A DNA stretch of 64,000 bases from Bog-473 sp963777485 (GTDB taxonomy: Bacteria; Actinomycetota; Acidimicrobiia; Acidimicrobiales; RAAP-2). The position numbers were made by a program, and so were the translations under genes. Below, piece by piece: positions 34,317 through 43,530 of this stretch. A model generated the notes under the pieces. It was not told the origin of the DNA. It did no database searches and saw only the letters and a list, made by a program, of their open reading frames with translations. Positions within the stretch are counted from its first letter, which is position 1. Each line of letters starts with the position of its first letter. The stretch covers positions 124,001 through 188,000 of the forward strand of contig CAVZQP010000004.1 in NCBI GenBank assembly GCA_963777485.1, given 5' to 3'.

Positions 34317-35186
34317 GTGCAACTCGACCTTCATGTTCCGCGCTTCACCTGGCCTGGTGGTGCAGCCGCCATCGGCCCCACGTTCACCTCGTTGGCCCAG
34401 ACGGCAGACGCCATCGGCGTGCGCACCCTCTCGGTCATGGACCACTGGTTCCAGATGGACATGATGTGGCCGGCCGAGGAACCCATGCTCGAGGGATATT
34501 CGGCACTGTCCTTTGCTGCCGCCAAAACCGAGCGTCTCCGGTTCCGTCTCCTGGTCGGCGGGGTCATGTACCGTCACCCCGGCCTCCTAGCCAAAACCGT
34601 GACCACGCTCGACGTCCTGTCGCAGGGACGCGCCGAGCTCGGATTGGGAGCTGCCTGGTACGAGCGTGAACACCGTGGGTTGGGGGTCCCGTTTCCTCCG
34701 CTGCGCGAGCGGTACGAACGACTCGAGGAGACCATCCAGATCTGCTTCCAGATGTGGAGCGATGACAATGGCCCGTACCGGGGCACGCACTATCAGTTGG
34801 CCGAGACACTCTGCTCGCCTCCACCCGTCAGCACACCCAGGCCTCGGCTGCTCATCGGCGGAGGTGGGGAGCGCAAGACACTCCGGCTCGTGGCGCAATA
34901 CGCCGATGCCTGCAACATCATCGGCGACGTGACGGTGGTGCGACACAAGGTCGAGGTACTGCACCGCCACTGCGCCGAGGTCGGACGGGATCCGGAGAAG
35001 ATCGAGGTGACTGCCCTGATCGGGATCGCAGACGAAGCCTCGCCGGATGCCATCCTGCGTGAGGCAGAGGCATTCTCGGCCGCCGGCGTCCAGGCGGTCG
35101 TGGTCCGCTCGACCGGCCCGGAGCCCACGCGATGGCTCCAAGACACGTGGGCGCCGGTGATCGAGCGGCTCTCGTCGATCGGCTGA
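34317..35186 (+). CDS. LLM-class F420-dependent oxidoreductase
   Basis: A 289-residue luciferase-like enzyme starting MQLDLHVPRFTWPGG. It has SVMDHWFQMDMMWPAEEPMLEG, GRAELGLGAAWYEREHRGLG and LLIGGGGERKTLRLVAQYAD, closely matching the paralogue at 15445-16380. GTG at 34317 follows a good CGAGGAGAT ribosome site; the longer frame is a shadow of the divergent ligase gene. Only 92 bases separate it from the ligase start, so it may share regulation with the ligase-ACP-GNAT cluster and could oxidise or reduce the acyl product. Confidence 0.87.
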   Translation: MQLDLHVPRFTWPGGAAAIGPTFTSLAQTADAIGVRTLSVMDHWFQMDMMWPAEEPMLEGYSALSFAAAKTERLRFRLLVGGVMYRHPGLLAKTVTTLDVLSQGRAELGLGAAWYEREHRGLGVPFPPLRERYERLEETIQICFQMWSDDNGPYRGTHYQLAETLCSPPPVSTPRPRLLIGGGGERKTLRLVAQYADACNIIGDVTVVRHKVEVLHRHCAEVGRDPEKIEVTALIGIADEASPDAILREAEAFSAAGVQAVVVRSTGPEPTRWLQDTWAPVIERLSSIG

Positions 35187-35233
35187 CGTCCCCCGCTCGG
35201 CAGAAGACGCGCTTCGACCTTGCGCTGGTCCGT

Positions 35234-35239
35234 TATCTT
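35234..35239 (+). promoter_or_regulatory. -10-like box of the tRNA-Lys gene
   Basis: TATCTT lies eight bases before the 5' end of the tRNA. A TTCGAC at 35213-35218 is a poorly spaced (15-base) candidate -35 box. Confidence 0.3.
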
Positions 35240-35247
35240 GCTCTGCC

Positions 35248-35320
35248 GGGCCGCTAGCTCATCCGGAAGAGCAGGGGACTTTTAATCCCAAGGTGCCGGG
35301 ATCGAGACCCGGGCGGCCCA
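35248..35320 (+). tRNA. tRNA-Lys (anticodon TTT)
   Basis: A 73-base cloverleaf. The acceptor stem GGGCCGC/GCGGCCC pairs fully, the D-arm is GCTC...GAGC, the anticodon stem GGGGA/TCCCA has one G-A mismatch, the anticodon loop is CTTTTAA (TTT at 35281-35283), the variable loop is AGGTG, and the T-stem is CCGGG/CCCGG with loop ATCGAGA. The discriminator is A and the CCA end is not encoded. It reads Lys AAA/AAG codons. No integrase or duplicated 3' end was seen nearby, so it does not look like an occupied attachment site. Confidence 0.93.
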
Positions 35321-35532
35321 CGAGAAACCACAGAGAATTGGAGCACGGCCGACTTCAGAACGTTCGGGCAGGAATGCCCTGCACGGGCGTGGCGGCCCTA
35401 TGACTGCTGTGACCCCGGATTTGCAGTCAATGCGCACTTGGCTGCCCCAAGGTAGTTCGCGCTGCTTCCGTCTGGGGCGGCACAGCTCTTCGACGACCCG
35501 GATCCCGCGTTCGTGTCGGAGGTCGAGGTTCG
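35321..35532. other. Intergenic region after tRNA-Lys
   Basis: About 210 bases between the tRNA and the end of the cyclase/ATPase gene. No gene, strong hairpin or repeat was recognised. Confidence 0.4.
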
Positions 35533-38500
35533 TCAGTCGAGGTCCGACAACGCCGCAGTGGCTCGCCGGGCGATCCCGGCGTACCCGCGACTCACGGCTG
35601 CGTCGTGGGCTTGGGCCAGGAGATGGCGGGCCCGTTCGAGATCTTCTGGGCGGCCGCGGGCCGAGAGCATGCGGCCCCACTGCAGGTGGGTGACGGCAGC
35701 AGCGAACTCCAGCTGACCTCGGGCGTTGAGCTCGGCTGCCTTGGCGAAGTGTGTCTCGGCCTCGTTGTAGCGGCCAAGCACCGACTCCAGGCAGCCGCAG
35801 TAATACGCCACTGGGCTTCCGGCCGTCGCCCCGATGAAGAGAACCTGGTCGTCGAAAGGCGCGAGCAGATCCAGGAGAAGCCGACCCGGTGCCTCGGCGC
35901 GGAGCTCGGTGGCTACGTCGGCGTACGAGGCCACCGCAAAGATCCAGACGACGTCGTATGGCAACGATGTGAGATCCGCGACCGCAGCTTCGAGCATCTG
36001 GCGAGCCGTTTCGAGGTTACCGGCTTCCATATTTCCTTCGGCCAGAGTCGCACGGAACACTGGGAGTGCTGGGTTCTCGGCGGCGATCTGCTCTATCAAC
36101 GGGACGAGCTCGCCGTAGCGCCCCTGTTGCCGGCGCACGCCGATCATTTCGGCGCCGTAGAAGCCGAAGGCATCGGGCTGTCCGCTCTCCGTGCCGACCT
36201 CCAACGCAGCAGCGGCGAGCTGTTCGGCTCGATCGGGATCTCCGGCCAAGAGTGCATCGGCTGCATCGTTGAAGTGGGTGACCCACATCATGGTCGGCTG
36301 GCCGATTCCGCTGATCACGGTGTGCATGTTGGTGAGACACCTACGCCCCATGTCGAAGTCACCGGCTTGCACCGCGGCCAACCGGCTGTAGGCGCCGGTC
36401 CAGAAGAGCAGATCGGGGTCCCCCAAGAGCTCCGACAGCTCCAGGGCCTCCTTTGCATCGACCATCCGCTCGCTGAGGGTGGAAGGGACTTGGAGCGGGT
36501 CGCAGACCAAGTTCAGGGTGCGGATGACGGTGTCCGGATCTCCCAACCGCCGCGCCATCGCCCTCGCGGCGTCCGCCAATTCCTGGCGTCGGTCCAGCGT
36601 CGTGCCCAAGGCGAGCTCGCTGCACAGCGTGGCCAGGAGGAGCGCCCGCTCGCGTCCGTCGTCATCACCTAGGGCATCGAGCGCGGACTCCAGCACCGCC
36701 ACCTTGTCGGCGTCGATGACCCCGATCGAACTGAAGAAGCCGCGGCTGTTCCCTAATGCAGCAGCCACCAGGCGGTCCGTTGCGTCGAGCTTTTGGGCTC
36801 GGTGTGCGGCGTCGAGGAACGTCTCCCGGGAGCCCGGCAACCCGGCCTGGCGTTGTGCCTCGCCCAGGTCCAGACGCAGGTCACAGCCGACCAGTGGGTC
36901 GTCCTCGGGCGCTGTCCCCGCGAGGTGGAGCGCCCGGGAAAAGAACCGGACCGCGTCGTCGGGGGCCAGGGCGGTCAACGCGGCCTCGCCTGCCTGCCGG
37001 GCGTAGCCGATGGCCTTGGTCGCGTTGGCTGGTTGGCTGGCGCTGAGCCAGTGGTGGGCCAGCTCACCTACCCTCGCCCCCGGCGTCGGTCCGACTGTCG
37101 CCTCGATTGCCTCGGCCACTTGCCGATGGGCCCAGGTTCGCCGGACCGTTGGTAGGCCCTGGTACAGCGTGTGCTGCGTCAACGCGTGCGAGAAGCTGTA
37201 CCGCCCCGGTACGTCGGGAACCTCCCGGATGAGTGCGGCGCCGGTCGCACCGTCGAGGACGTCGAGCACCTCCACCTGGCCGAGGTCGGTCACGGCATCG
37301 AGCAGGTCGAAGTCGAAGTCCCGTCCGATGACCGCTGCCATTGAAAGGACTTGACCCGCTTGTGAACCCAGCCGGCCGACACGGGCGGAGACGACTTCTC
37401 GCACGCTGTTGGGCAACACCATCTGGGACAGTTCTCCTGCCGCCGTCCAACGGCCACGATCGTCCTGGTAGATGGCGCCGGTCTCCATGAGACTCCGCAG
37501 CACCTCTCCCACGAAGAACGGGTTGCCTTCGGTCTCGAGGCAAAGGGCACTGGCGAGTTCCGTCGCATTCTCCTCGAGACGCTGCCCGGCTGCAGCCTCC
37601 ATGAATGCGAGCACGCCGGTGTCATCGAAGCCCTGCAACTCGATCCGGCTCATGCCTGGTTCGCGTTGCAGGGCACCGAGGAGATCGCGGAGTGGGTTTG
37701 AAGGCGAGAGCTCGCTGTCACGAAACGTCGCCAGGACGAGCAACCGTGCCGACTCGACAGTGGTGACGACATGACGCAGGAGTCGGAGGCTTTGACTGTC
37801 CGACCACTGCAGGTCGTCGAGTACCAGCACGGTTGGATGGAGTTCGGAGGCCGCCGTCAGAAGGCCCGCCACCGCCCCGTAGAGGAGGTAGCGCTCGGTG
37901 TCTGGATCCGTCCTCGTCGGCGGCGGAACTGTCCCCAGTCTCTTACCGAGCGCGGGGACCATCGATGTGATGTCGCCGCCGTGGACCTCGACTTGGGCTC
38001 GAAGCACGTGTTCGGGCGCATGCGCAACGAAATGATTCAGCGCCTCGGCGAAGGGCGAGTACGGCGCGCTGACGTCTTCCTGGCAACGTCCCAGGAGGAC
38101 GCAGGCGCCATCCTTGGCCGCGCGCCGGGCAGCCTCGGCAACCAGCGTCGTCTTCCCAACGCCGGCGTCACCCGACACGAGGACCATGGCACGCCCTTCT
38201 CCTGCTGCCGCTCGCTTGTAGGCGTCGGTCAGCACAGCCGCCTCCGTCTCGCGGGCGACGACTCCCGTGAGCGGCACGTGCGTCAGGCGCGCCGGGAGCG
38301 GTACGCCACTCTCGGACGCAACTTCGTCCATTGGCTCCCAACGGACATCGAGAACCTCCACGGGTTCCGGGAGGCCCTTCAACTGGAGCGCACCAACCCG
38401 CTCGAAGAGGTAAGGGCTGCGCCGGCCGCCCATCACCCGGACGGCCTCTGTGGTCAGGATCTGGCCGGCATTGGCGTGGGCACAGAGACGAGCCGCCTCT

Positions 38501-38844
38501 ATCACGGGGTCGCCGAAGTAGTCATTGGACTCCATGGTCACTTCTCCGCCGCTGAGTCCTATGCGCAGCCCCAGCTGATGGGAGGCGCCGACGTTGTCAC
38601 GGTGGATGGCTTGTTGCATCGCCACGGCGCACGACAGGGCGGCAGCAGTGCTGCGGAACACGACCATCACTCCGTCGCCGAGGCTCTTCACCTCGACTCC
38701 TCCGGAACCAGTGATGGCTCGACGCAGCAGCGAGAAGTGGGCCCGGAGCAGTTCGTCCGCAGCGTCCGGACTGATCGCGTAGCTGATCTCGGTCGAGCCG
38801 ACCAGGTCGGTGAACAGGACCGTGATGGTCTGGGTGACCGCCAA
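35533..38844 (-). CDS. Class III cyclase / STAND-type ATPase / TPR-like regulator
   Basis: A 1103-residue protein. Residues 5-160 form a nucleotide cyclase domain with metal ligands Asp13 (VLFTDLVGSTE) and Asp57 (VKSLGDGVMVVF) and the purine-specifying Lys53; IEAARLCAHANAGQIL occupies the catalytic C-terminal part. From about 215 an ATPase module follows with Walker A SGDAGVGKTTLVAEA and Walker B VLVLDDLQWSDSQSL. The remaining about 600 residues are helical repeats like those of LuxR/MalT-type STAND regulators. No C-terminal helix-turn-helix is seen. TTG at 38844 is supported by a GGAGGAGGGAG ribosome site. It is a large standalone signal integrator common in actinobacteria, and its trigger is unknown. 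Confidence 0.85.
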   Translation of the reverse strand: MAVTQTITVLFTDLVGSTEISYAISPDAADELLRAHFSLLRRAITGSGGVEVKSLGDGVMVVFRSTAAALSCAVAMQQAIHRDNVGASHQLGLRIGLSGGEVTMESNDYFGDPVIEAARLCAHANAGQILTTEAVRVMGGRRSPYLFERVGALQLKGLPEPVEVLDVRWEPMDEVASESGVPLPARLTHVPLTGVVARETEAAVLTDAYKRAAAGEGRAMVLVSGDAGVGKTTLVAEAARRAAKDGACVLLGRCQEDVSAPYSPFAEALNHFVAHAPEHVLRAQVEVHGGDITSMVPALGKRLGTVPPPTRTDPDTERYLLYGAVAGLLTAASELHPTVLVLDDLQWSDSQSLRLLRHVVTTVESARLLVLATFRDSELSPSNPLRDLLGALQREPGMSRIELQGFDDTGVLAFMEAAAGQRLEENATELASALCLETEGNPFFVGEVLRSLMETGAIYQDDRGRWTAAGELSQMVLPNSVREVVSARVGRLGSQAGQVLSMAAVIGRDFDFDLLDAVTDLGQVEVLDVLDGATGAALIREVPDVPGRYSFSHALTQHTLYQGLPTVRRTWAHRQVAEAIEATVGPTPGARVGELAHHWLSASQPANATKAIGYARQAGEAALTALAPDDAVRFFSRALHLAGTAPEDDPLVGCDLRLDLGEAQRQAGLPGSRETFLDAAHRAQKLDATDRLVAAALGNSRGFFSSIGVIDADKVAVLESALDALGDDDGRERALLLATLCSELALGTTLDRRQELADAARAMARRLGDPDTVIRTLNLVCDPLQVPSTLSERMVDAKEALELSELLGDPDLLFWTGAYSRLAAVQAGDFDMGRRCLTNMHTVISGIGQPTMMWVTHFNDAADALLAGDPDRAEQLAAAALEVGTESGQPDAFGFYGAEMIGVRRQQGRYGELVPLIEQIAAENPALPVFRATLAEGNMEAGNLETARQMLEAAVADLTSLPYDVVWIFAVASYADVATELRAEAPGRLLLDLLAPFDDQVLFIGATAGSPVAYYCGCLESVLGRYNEAETHFAKAAELNARGQLEFAAAVTHLQWGRMLSARGRPEDLERARHLLAQAHDAAVSRGYAGIARRATAALSDLD

Positions 38845-39715
38845 GGCTCCCTCCTCCGGTTCCGCCCTTCCGTGCCAGGGTAGACGGTTCGCAACCGGAG
38901 ATGCGCCGAGACGGAGCCGATGTGGACGACCCTGACTCCCGTGAGTCCATCACCGACGCCCGGCCCAACCACGCCTCGACCGAACGCCCGAGGGGTGGGC
39001 CTTCGATCCGAACGCAGCGACGACCCTGGGTGTCTACGCCTACTTCGTGGCCTGCGGGAGAAAAGTCCCGAAGATGCAGGATCTCCTCTCTCACGATGCG
39101 AAGGGAAACCCGGGACAATGGCGGGCTAGTTGCGTCGGTGGATGAGATGGTTGTTTCGATCGCCGCTAAGGGAGCGACGTTCGCAAGACACGTTACGACC
39201 CCGATCCAGTGGGTTCTAAGGCGTCAAGCGGCAAGCGCTCTCATTCGGTTGGTCAGGCGGCCGATTCGTTGTAGATCATCTCGCGCTCAAGACAGACGTG
39301 AACGATGTCGACTTCGACTACGTCTGCATCCGACTCTTCCACGTCGACGTGTAGCACCACGGTCCGGCTGCCATTCGGATTTGCGGCGGCCGTGGACTAG
39401 ATCGAAGGAGGCTGCTCCGACCGAGCCGCACGAATTTCGGACAAGGTCGGTGCTATTTCGTCGAGAACGTAGGGATTCAACGACGGCCGCTCTCGTCGGA
39501 GCGAAATGCGGTCTGAACAACGGGTCTTGGGCTGCCGCATCGGGATCTCCTTCGGTCGATTGAAGAGGCTGTAGGCATTGGACCGCGAGCTAAGTGCCTT
39601 CCACTACACCCGAAGGCCCCGTCCGGCCAGGATGAAGGTCCCTACCGCGTCGACCCGGTTCGAATAGGACCTTCTTCCCCTTGTAAATCCGCAGTTTTGG
39701 TCCGACGCTGGTCGC
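38845..39715. other. 871-base region without a recognisable gene
   Basis: Open frames here (for example 38901-39563 plus) are rich in Arg/Ser, lack any recognisable motif and have no ribosome site. The base composition looks less GC-rich than flanking genes. One short frame (about 39270-39353 plus) reads VDHLALKTDVNDVDFDYV before a stop and could be a decayed remnant. The 3' end holds the inverted repeat at 39634-39674. Confidence 0.5.
39634..39674. promoter_or_regulatory. Inverted repeat GAAGGTCC/GGACCTTC
   Basis: Perfect 8-base arms (39634-39641 and 39667-39674) are separated by 25 bases, ending 41 bases before the ATG at 39716. It could be an operator for the OsmC operon or a weak terminator-like hairpin; a run of pyrimidines (TTCCCC) follows. 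Confidence 0.3.
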
Positions 39716-40279
39716 ATGCGACTACGCCATAGATCGAAACGCAGGCTTGGCGTTGACGAGGCGGCAGGCTGGCCCAGGCCCACGAGCGATGTCGACGCGA
39801 GGTCTCGCGTACTTCTCGAAGTCAGTGATCCGGCCGAGGCCGATAGCTATTGGCGCCTTCTCGGTCGGCACGGCTACGACGTGTCATGGTGTTCGGGGCC
39901 GACGGCATCGTCTTCCTGCGTGCTCCTGGAGGAAGGGCATTGTCCGTTGCTCGAACAAGCTGATTTCGTCGTCACAGCCTTGAAACCCGACGACGAGTAC
40001 GCCCGGCCAGTCCTTGAGCATCTGCGTGGTCAGGACTGCATAAAGCCCATAATTGCCGTCGGGAACAGAACACGCTGGAACGGATTGAGCGAGCGCTTCA
40101 CGATCCTCGATTCCTTCCGGGTCAGGCAGGATCTGCTGCCGGCTTTGGAGGTTGCTAAAGGCTCACGCCAGCGGCTCCGAGCATTTTCTGGACTCCCGGG
40201 TCTCGGTGCGACGTGTTCAACCTCACGGACGACACCGGTGCCGCTCAAGGTCGCCTTGACTCGGGAGCCGGGACAATGA
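39716..40279 (+). CDS. Hypothetical protein, first gene of OsmC operon
   Basis: A 187-residue protein I cannot assign to a named family. After a basic, probably disordered N-terminus (MRLRHRSKRRLG) it has a receiver-like alternating pattern: RVLLEVSDPAEADSYWRLL, then CVLLEEGHCPLLEQADFVV and KPIIAVGNRTRW. The Cys pair in CVLLEEGHC resembles small actinobacterial proteins with a CPLLEGG-RCPL-type segment. It overlaps the OsmC gene (ATGA), so it is co-translated with it. The C-terminal 30 residues may be shifted into a non-homologous tail. Confidence 0.55.
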   Translation: MRLRHRSKRRLGVDEAAGWPRPTSDVDARSRVLLEVSDPAEADSYWRLLGRHGYDVSWCSGPTASSSCVLLEEGHCPLLEQADFVVTALKPDDEYARPVLEHLRGQDCIKPIIAVGNRTRWNGLSERFTILDSFRVRQDLLPALEVAKGSRQRLRAFSGLPGLGATCSTSRTTPVPLKVALTREPGQ

Positions 40280-40752
40280 CGACGAATGGTTGGCAGGGAA
40301 CCAAGCAAGGCGAACATGAAGCAACGAACCACGTGATCAAGGTGGAATACAAGGACCGCGATCTGTTCGAGATCGACGTTCGCCACCACCGCCTTCGTGT
40401 GGACCAACCCGTTGAAGATGGTGGGTGTGACTCCGCACCAACGCCCACAGAGCTGTTCGTGGTCAGCTTGGCATCGTGCGTCGCCTTCTACGTGCGACGG
40501 TTTCTCACCCGTCACGGTTTGCCAGTTGAGGGATTATCCGTTGCAGCAGTCTTTGCGATGGCAGAACGCCCGGCACGAGTCGGCCGCATCGACGTGACCA
40601 TCAACCTGCCGGGTCACTTCCCAGAGGACCGGCGTGCTGCACTCATGGCGGTCGCATCCCACTGCACCGTCCACAACACGCTTGAGAACCCGCCCGCGGT
40701 GAACTTCGATCTCCACGGTGTTGAGTTCGAACAACAGAGTTTGAGTGCTTGA
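40276..40752 (+). CDS. OsmC/Ohr-family protein
   Basis: A 158-residue member of the OsmC/Ohr family, thiol peroxidases that detoxify organic hydroperoxides or, in YhfA-like members, have unclear roles. It contains DSAPTPTELFVVSLASCVAFYVRRF with the first reactive Cys and the second Cys in AVASHCTVHNTLENP, the arrangement used in catalysis. The ATG overlaps the upstream stop, and the next gene starts four bases after its own stop. It is therefore the middle gene of a three-gene unit probably tied to oxidative or dormancy stress. Confidence 0.85.
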   Translation: MTTNGWQGTKQGEHEATNHVIKVEYKDRDLFEIDVRHHRLRVDQPVEDGGCDSAPTPTELFVVSLASCVAFYVRRFLTRHGLPVEGLSVAAVFAMAERPARVGRIDVTINLPGHFPEDRRAALMAVASHCTVHNTLENPPAVNFDLHGVEFEQQSLSA

Positions 40753-40755
40753 GGT

Positions 40756-41499
40756 ATGTACGTGCAGACAAACGATCTGCATAGATGTGGCGACGTCACC
40801 GTAGGAGGCAGAACCACTTCCTCGAAAACGGAATGCATGAAGGCCCTGGGACGCTGCTTGGTGAGAGTTGCATCTCTGTTGGTACACCGAAGGCTCCATC
40901 AGCCTCGTGACAACTTGGGACTCGTGATCTCCTTTGCCGACGGAACGTCTGCAGCGGTTTACCGTGAGACGTCGGTGGTGCGTCAACCGCCCCAGACGCC
41001 GGTCTATCTCGCTGTGACCTTCCGCCTGCGAATGGTCGGGGGTCGTCAATGGGCCCACGCTCTATTCCGGTCGGAGAGCCTTCTCAACACGGTGTTCTTT
41101 GCGGGCTTTCCAGGTCTGGTGTCGAAGCTATGGCTTCGGCACGACCAGCAGAATCGTTATCGCGGCCTCTACTGTTGGGATGGCCCGATTGAAGCGAGTC
41201 GATACGTCAACGCGCTTTGGTGGGTCTTGGATTTGGTGAGTGTGCCGGGCTCCATCGAGTACGCATTCGTTCCCGGTTTCGAGTGCTCCCAGATACTGGC
41301 TCAACCGTCTCTCCTTCAAGAGGTTTCCGAGGGGAGCTGTGGATGGTGGCGCCCCACGGCCCGCGGACTCTCCTTCGGCGTCGCCTCGCACGCCGATTCA
41401 GGCTCGCCAACTCAAGTAGGCAGGAGCCTCTGCACCCGTTTGGAGAAGGCAAGGGAATTTGCGTTTTCCTGCACGGCGAGTCATGGAATTTGCTCATGA
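40756..41499 (+). CDS. Conserved hypothetical protein
   Basis: A 247-residue frame. Its core (about residues 55-190) reads LGLVISFADGTSAAVYRET, then VTFRLRMVGGRQWAHALFRSESLLNT, FAGFPGLVSKLWLRHD and YRGLYCWDGPIEASRYVNALWWVL, and resembles an unnamed actinobacterial family related to monooxygenase-like beta-barrel (ABM-type) proteins. The last 50 residues are unlike the core and may lie beyond the ancestral end. An internal ATG at 40837 is a plausible alternative start. Function unknown; operon context suggests stress physiology. Confidence 0.55.
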   Translation: MYVQTNDLHRCGDVTVGGRTTSSKTECMKALGRCLVRVASLLVHRRLHQPRDNLGLVISFADGTSAAVYRETSVVRQPPQTPVYLAVTFRLRMVGGRQWAHALFRSESLLNTVFFAGFPGLVSKLWLRHDQQNRYRGLYCWDGPIEASRYVNALWWVLDLVSVPGSIEYAFVPGFECSQILAQPSLLQEVSEGSCGWWRPTARGLSFGVASHADSGSPTQVGRSLCTRLEKAREFAFSCTASHGICS

Positions 41500-41584
41500 T
41501 GGCCGATGCAGATGGACCGGCCCGTAGTTGCGTCGAATCTCGAGCAGAGCGAGTGCAACTCCAACAGAAGTGTATGGCGATGGC

Positions 41585-42262
41585 TTAAGGCGTGACGGGT
41601 GGAACGACCGCCACGAGGGATGTATAGACCACAATGTTTGAGAGGTAGTGGCCCGTTGCCGCATCGAAGGTGCCCCCACAAGTAACCAACTGCAGGGTGC
41701 TCTGGCCGTCCGACGCGTAGACCGTCCTGTCCGGGAAATTCGCCTTGAGGTACGTTTCCACCGAAGTGACCTTGAACTGGGCGGTGAGCCCGTTGGCCAG
41801 GGTCACCTCGACGAGGTCTCCCGCTACGAGCGAGCGAAGGTTGAAGAAGATTCCGGGACCCTCGGTCGAATCAACGTGGCCCAAGATCACCGCTGAGCCG
41901 ATTTCGCCTGGCGCTGCGCCCAACCGGTACCAGCCTGGCTGTTCGACGTCGGTCGGTACCTGTACCGTGCCGTCAGCGTTGAGTCCGAGCGTCGACAACG
42001 AGACCGACACCGAGATTGAAGGGATCTTGAGATCAACCGGTGTGGAACGAGCCGTGGCCAATGTTGCGGCGTGTGACGAAACCGCGTTGGGCTTCGCAAC
42101 TTTGGGCGTCCCGGAGGATCGAATCGGTCCCGCCAAGGGATGCTGATGCTCTTGCAGGCCAAGGACGACGCATCCCGACCCCGTGAGGACCAACACGGCC
42201 GCTATCAGGATCGACGTCCGCAAGGGGTGGCGAAGTGCCGCGGGCCAAGCGATCGGCCTCAC
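41585..42262 (-). CDS. Class F-like sortase
   Basis: A 225-residue transpeptidase anchored by an N-terminal helix (TSILIAAVLVLTGSGCVVLGL). The catalytic Cys195 lies in LQLVTCGGTFD and His129 in VILGHVDSTEGPG; the C-terminal HYLSNIVVYTSL occupies the position of the third active-site element. Class F sortases join surface proteins to the cell envelope at an LPxTG-type signal in actinobacteria. Its GTG start overlaps the stop of the upstream surface-protein gene (GTGA), making that protein the likely dedicated substrate. Confidence 0.85.
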   Translation of the reverse strand: MRPIAWPAALRHPLRTSILIAAVLVLTGSGCVVLGLQEHQHPLAGPIRSSGTPKVAKPNAVSSHAATLATARSTPVDLKIPSISVSVSLSTLGLNADGTVQVPTDVEQPGWYRLGAAPGEIGSAVILGHVDSTEGPGIFFNLRSLVAGDLVEVTLANGLTAQFKVTSVETYLKANFPDRTVYASDGQSTLQLVTCGGTFDAATGHYLSNIVVYTSLVAVVPPVTP

Positions 42263-43332
42263 GCTCTCTCATCGACGTCCGGAACGGCGGGAACCCGCCG
42301 CCGGCTGATGCCAAGGGCCAATGCCAGCCCCGCTCCGATCAAGGCGAACATCCCTGCAAACACGAGTGCGTCATTGCGTGAGTGGGATGCTCCTCCCAGA
42401 CCGGTCTGCGGCGCGCCGGTCGGGACGACAGCGGCGGCCTTGACGCTCGTGGGCGCGCCCGTCGACCCCCCTGCTCCTGGGGCTGAACCGGTCAGGCCTG
42501 TCGCTCCGGAACCACTGGGAGTCGGACCGCCCGCGCCAGACGTTCCTGCGGTGCTGGATCCACCAGCGCCGGATGACGGGGTGGTAGTCGTCGTCGCCAC
42601 GGAAGCTATGAAGTCGTTGGCAATGGTGGTCGTGCACGTGACGGTGCTCCCGCCACCGTTGGACGAGCCGTTGCACTGATTGATGGTTACAGGTACAGCT
42701 GATTCGTCACCTATGACGGTGCACTGCACACGGATCGACCCCCCACCGCCGTTTCCCGACCCGTTGCATTGAGTCACGGTCGCATTTGTGGTGCTCGCCA
42801 CCGGGGCGCAGACGACTGTGGGTTGGGTTCCGCCGCCGGCTCCCGATCCGATGCATTGGTTAACCGTGGCACCGGAGGTGGGAGTACCGCTCGCGATGTC
42901 GTTGGTCAACGTGACATTGCACGTCAAGTTGCTCCCGCCGCCGACGATGATGCCGTTGCACTGGTTGACGGTGGAGACCAGTTGGGTGGATCCGACGACC
43001 GTGGTGGTACAGCCGGCAGGGGGAAGCACCCCGGCGGCTGCCAAGCAAGCGGTGGTGGTTATTGTCGAGCTGGTGGCGCCATTCGTCGCCACACTATTGA
43101 CGATCGAAATGTTGCAGGAGACTTCCTGACCCTTTCCGGCGGGGGCTGTCGTGGGATAGCCGTCTGGCGGATTGCACTGAGCGGCGGCTGGCGCAGTGGC
43201 CGCAGCGGAGGCGACCGGCGCCGAGGTGATGCCGAGCACTGCGACCGAGGCGAAGGCCGTGCCGACCGCCACAGCCGTGACGAGCGACCCTCGGAAGAGC
43301 CGTGATCCGTTAAGGCTGAACTGCGCCGCCAT
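42259..43332 (-). CDS. Cell-surface protein with QCNG repeats and sortase signal
   Basis: A 357-residue exported protein. A signal peptide ends near PVASAAATAPA. Residues 55-245 contain about five repeats of 30-38 residues marked by [VI]-[NT]-QC-[NI]-GS-x-NGGG followed by a Cys-containing beta strand (for example VTQCNGSGNGGGGSIRVQC), suggesting a disulfide-rich beta structure. A Gly/Ser/Pro/Thr linker follows. The C-terminus is a cell-wall sorting region: APQTGLGG, a hydrophobic helix (LVFAGMFALIGAGLALALG) and SRRR. PQTG replaces canonical LPxTG, and the sortase is encoded immediately downstream. An adhesin or spacer role is inferred only. Confidence 0.78.
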   Translation of the reverse strand: MAAQFSLNGSRLFRGSLVTAVAVGTAFASVAVLGITSAPVASAAATAPAAAQCNPPDGYPTTAPAGKGQEVSCNISIVNSVATNGATSSTITTTACLAAAGVLPPAGCTTTVVGSTQLVSTVNQCNGIIVGGGSNLTCNVTLTNDIASGTPTSGATVNQCIGSGAGGGTQPTVVCAPVASTTNATVTQCNGSGNGGGGSIRVQCTVIGDESAVPVTINQCNGSSNGGGSTVTCTTTIANDFIASVATTTTTPSSGAGGSSTAGTSGAGGPTPSGSGATGLTGSAPGAGGSTGAPTSVKAAAVVPTGAPQTGLGGASHSRNDALVFAGMFALIGAGLALALGISRRRVPAVPDVDERA

Positions 43333-43530
43333 AGGGGATCGCTTGGTCTTTCTTGATCCACCCGAATTCGCAGACTGTATTGGTGTTGGGCGGCGCGCGG
43401 CGCGACGACGGAGACTTTGAGAGCAAAGCGGTGACAACAACCGGGCTGACCACATAGTGGGCCCCCTTCCAGATTCCCCGGAATAAACAACCGTCAGCGA
43501 CGGACGTCCGAGGTATCCAGCAAGATTACT

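Noticed and set aside
35248..35532. tRNA-Lys as an attachment site for an integrated element
   Set aside because: No integrase gene and no second copy of the tRNA 3' end was noticed.
38901..39563. 220-codon open frame on the plus strand
   Set aside because: Arg/Ser-rich, no ribosome site or motif; treated as non-coding or decayed DNA.
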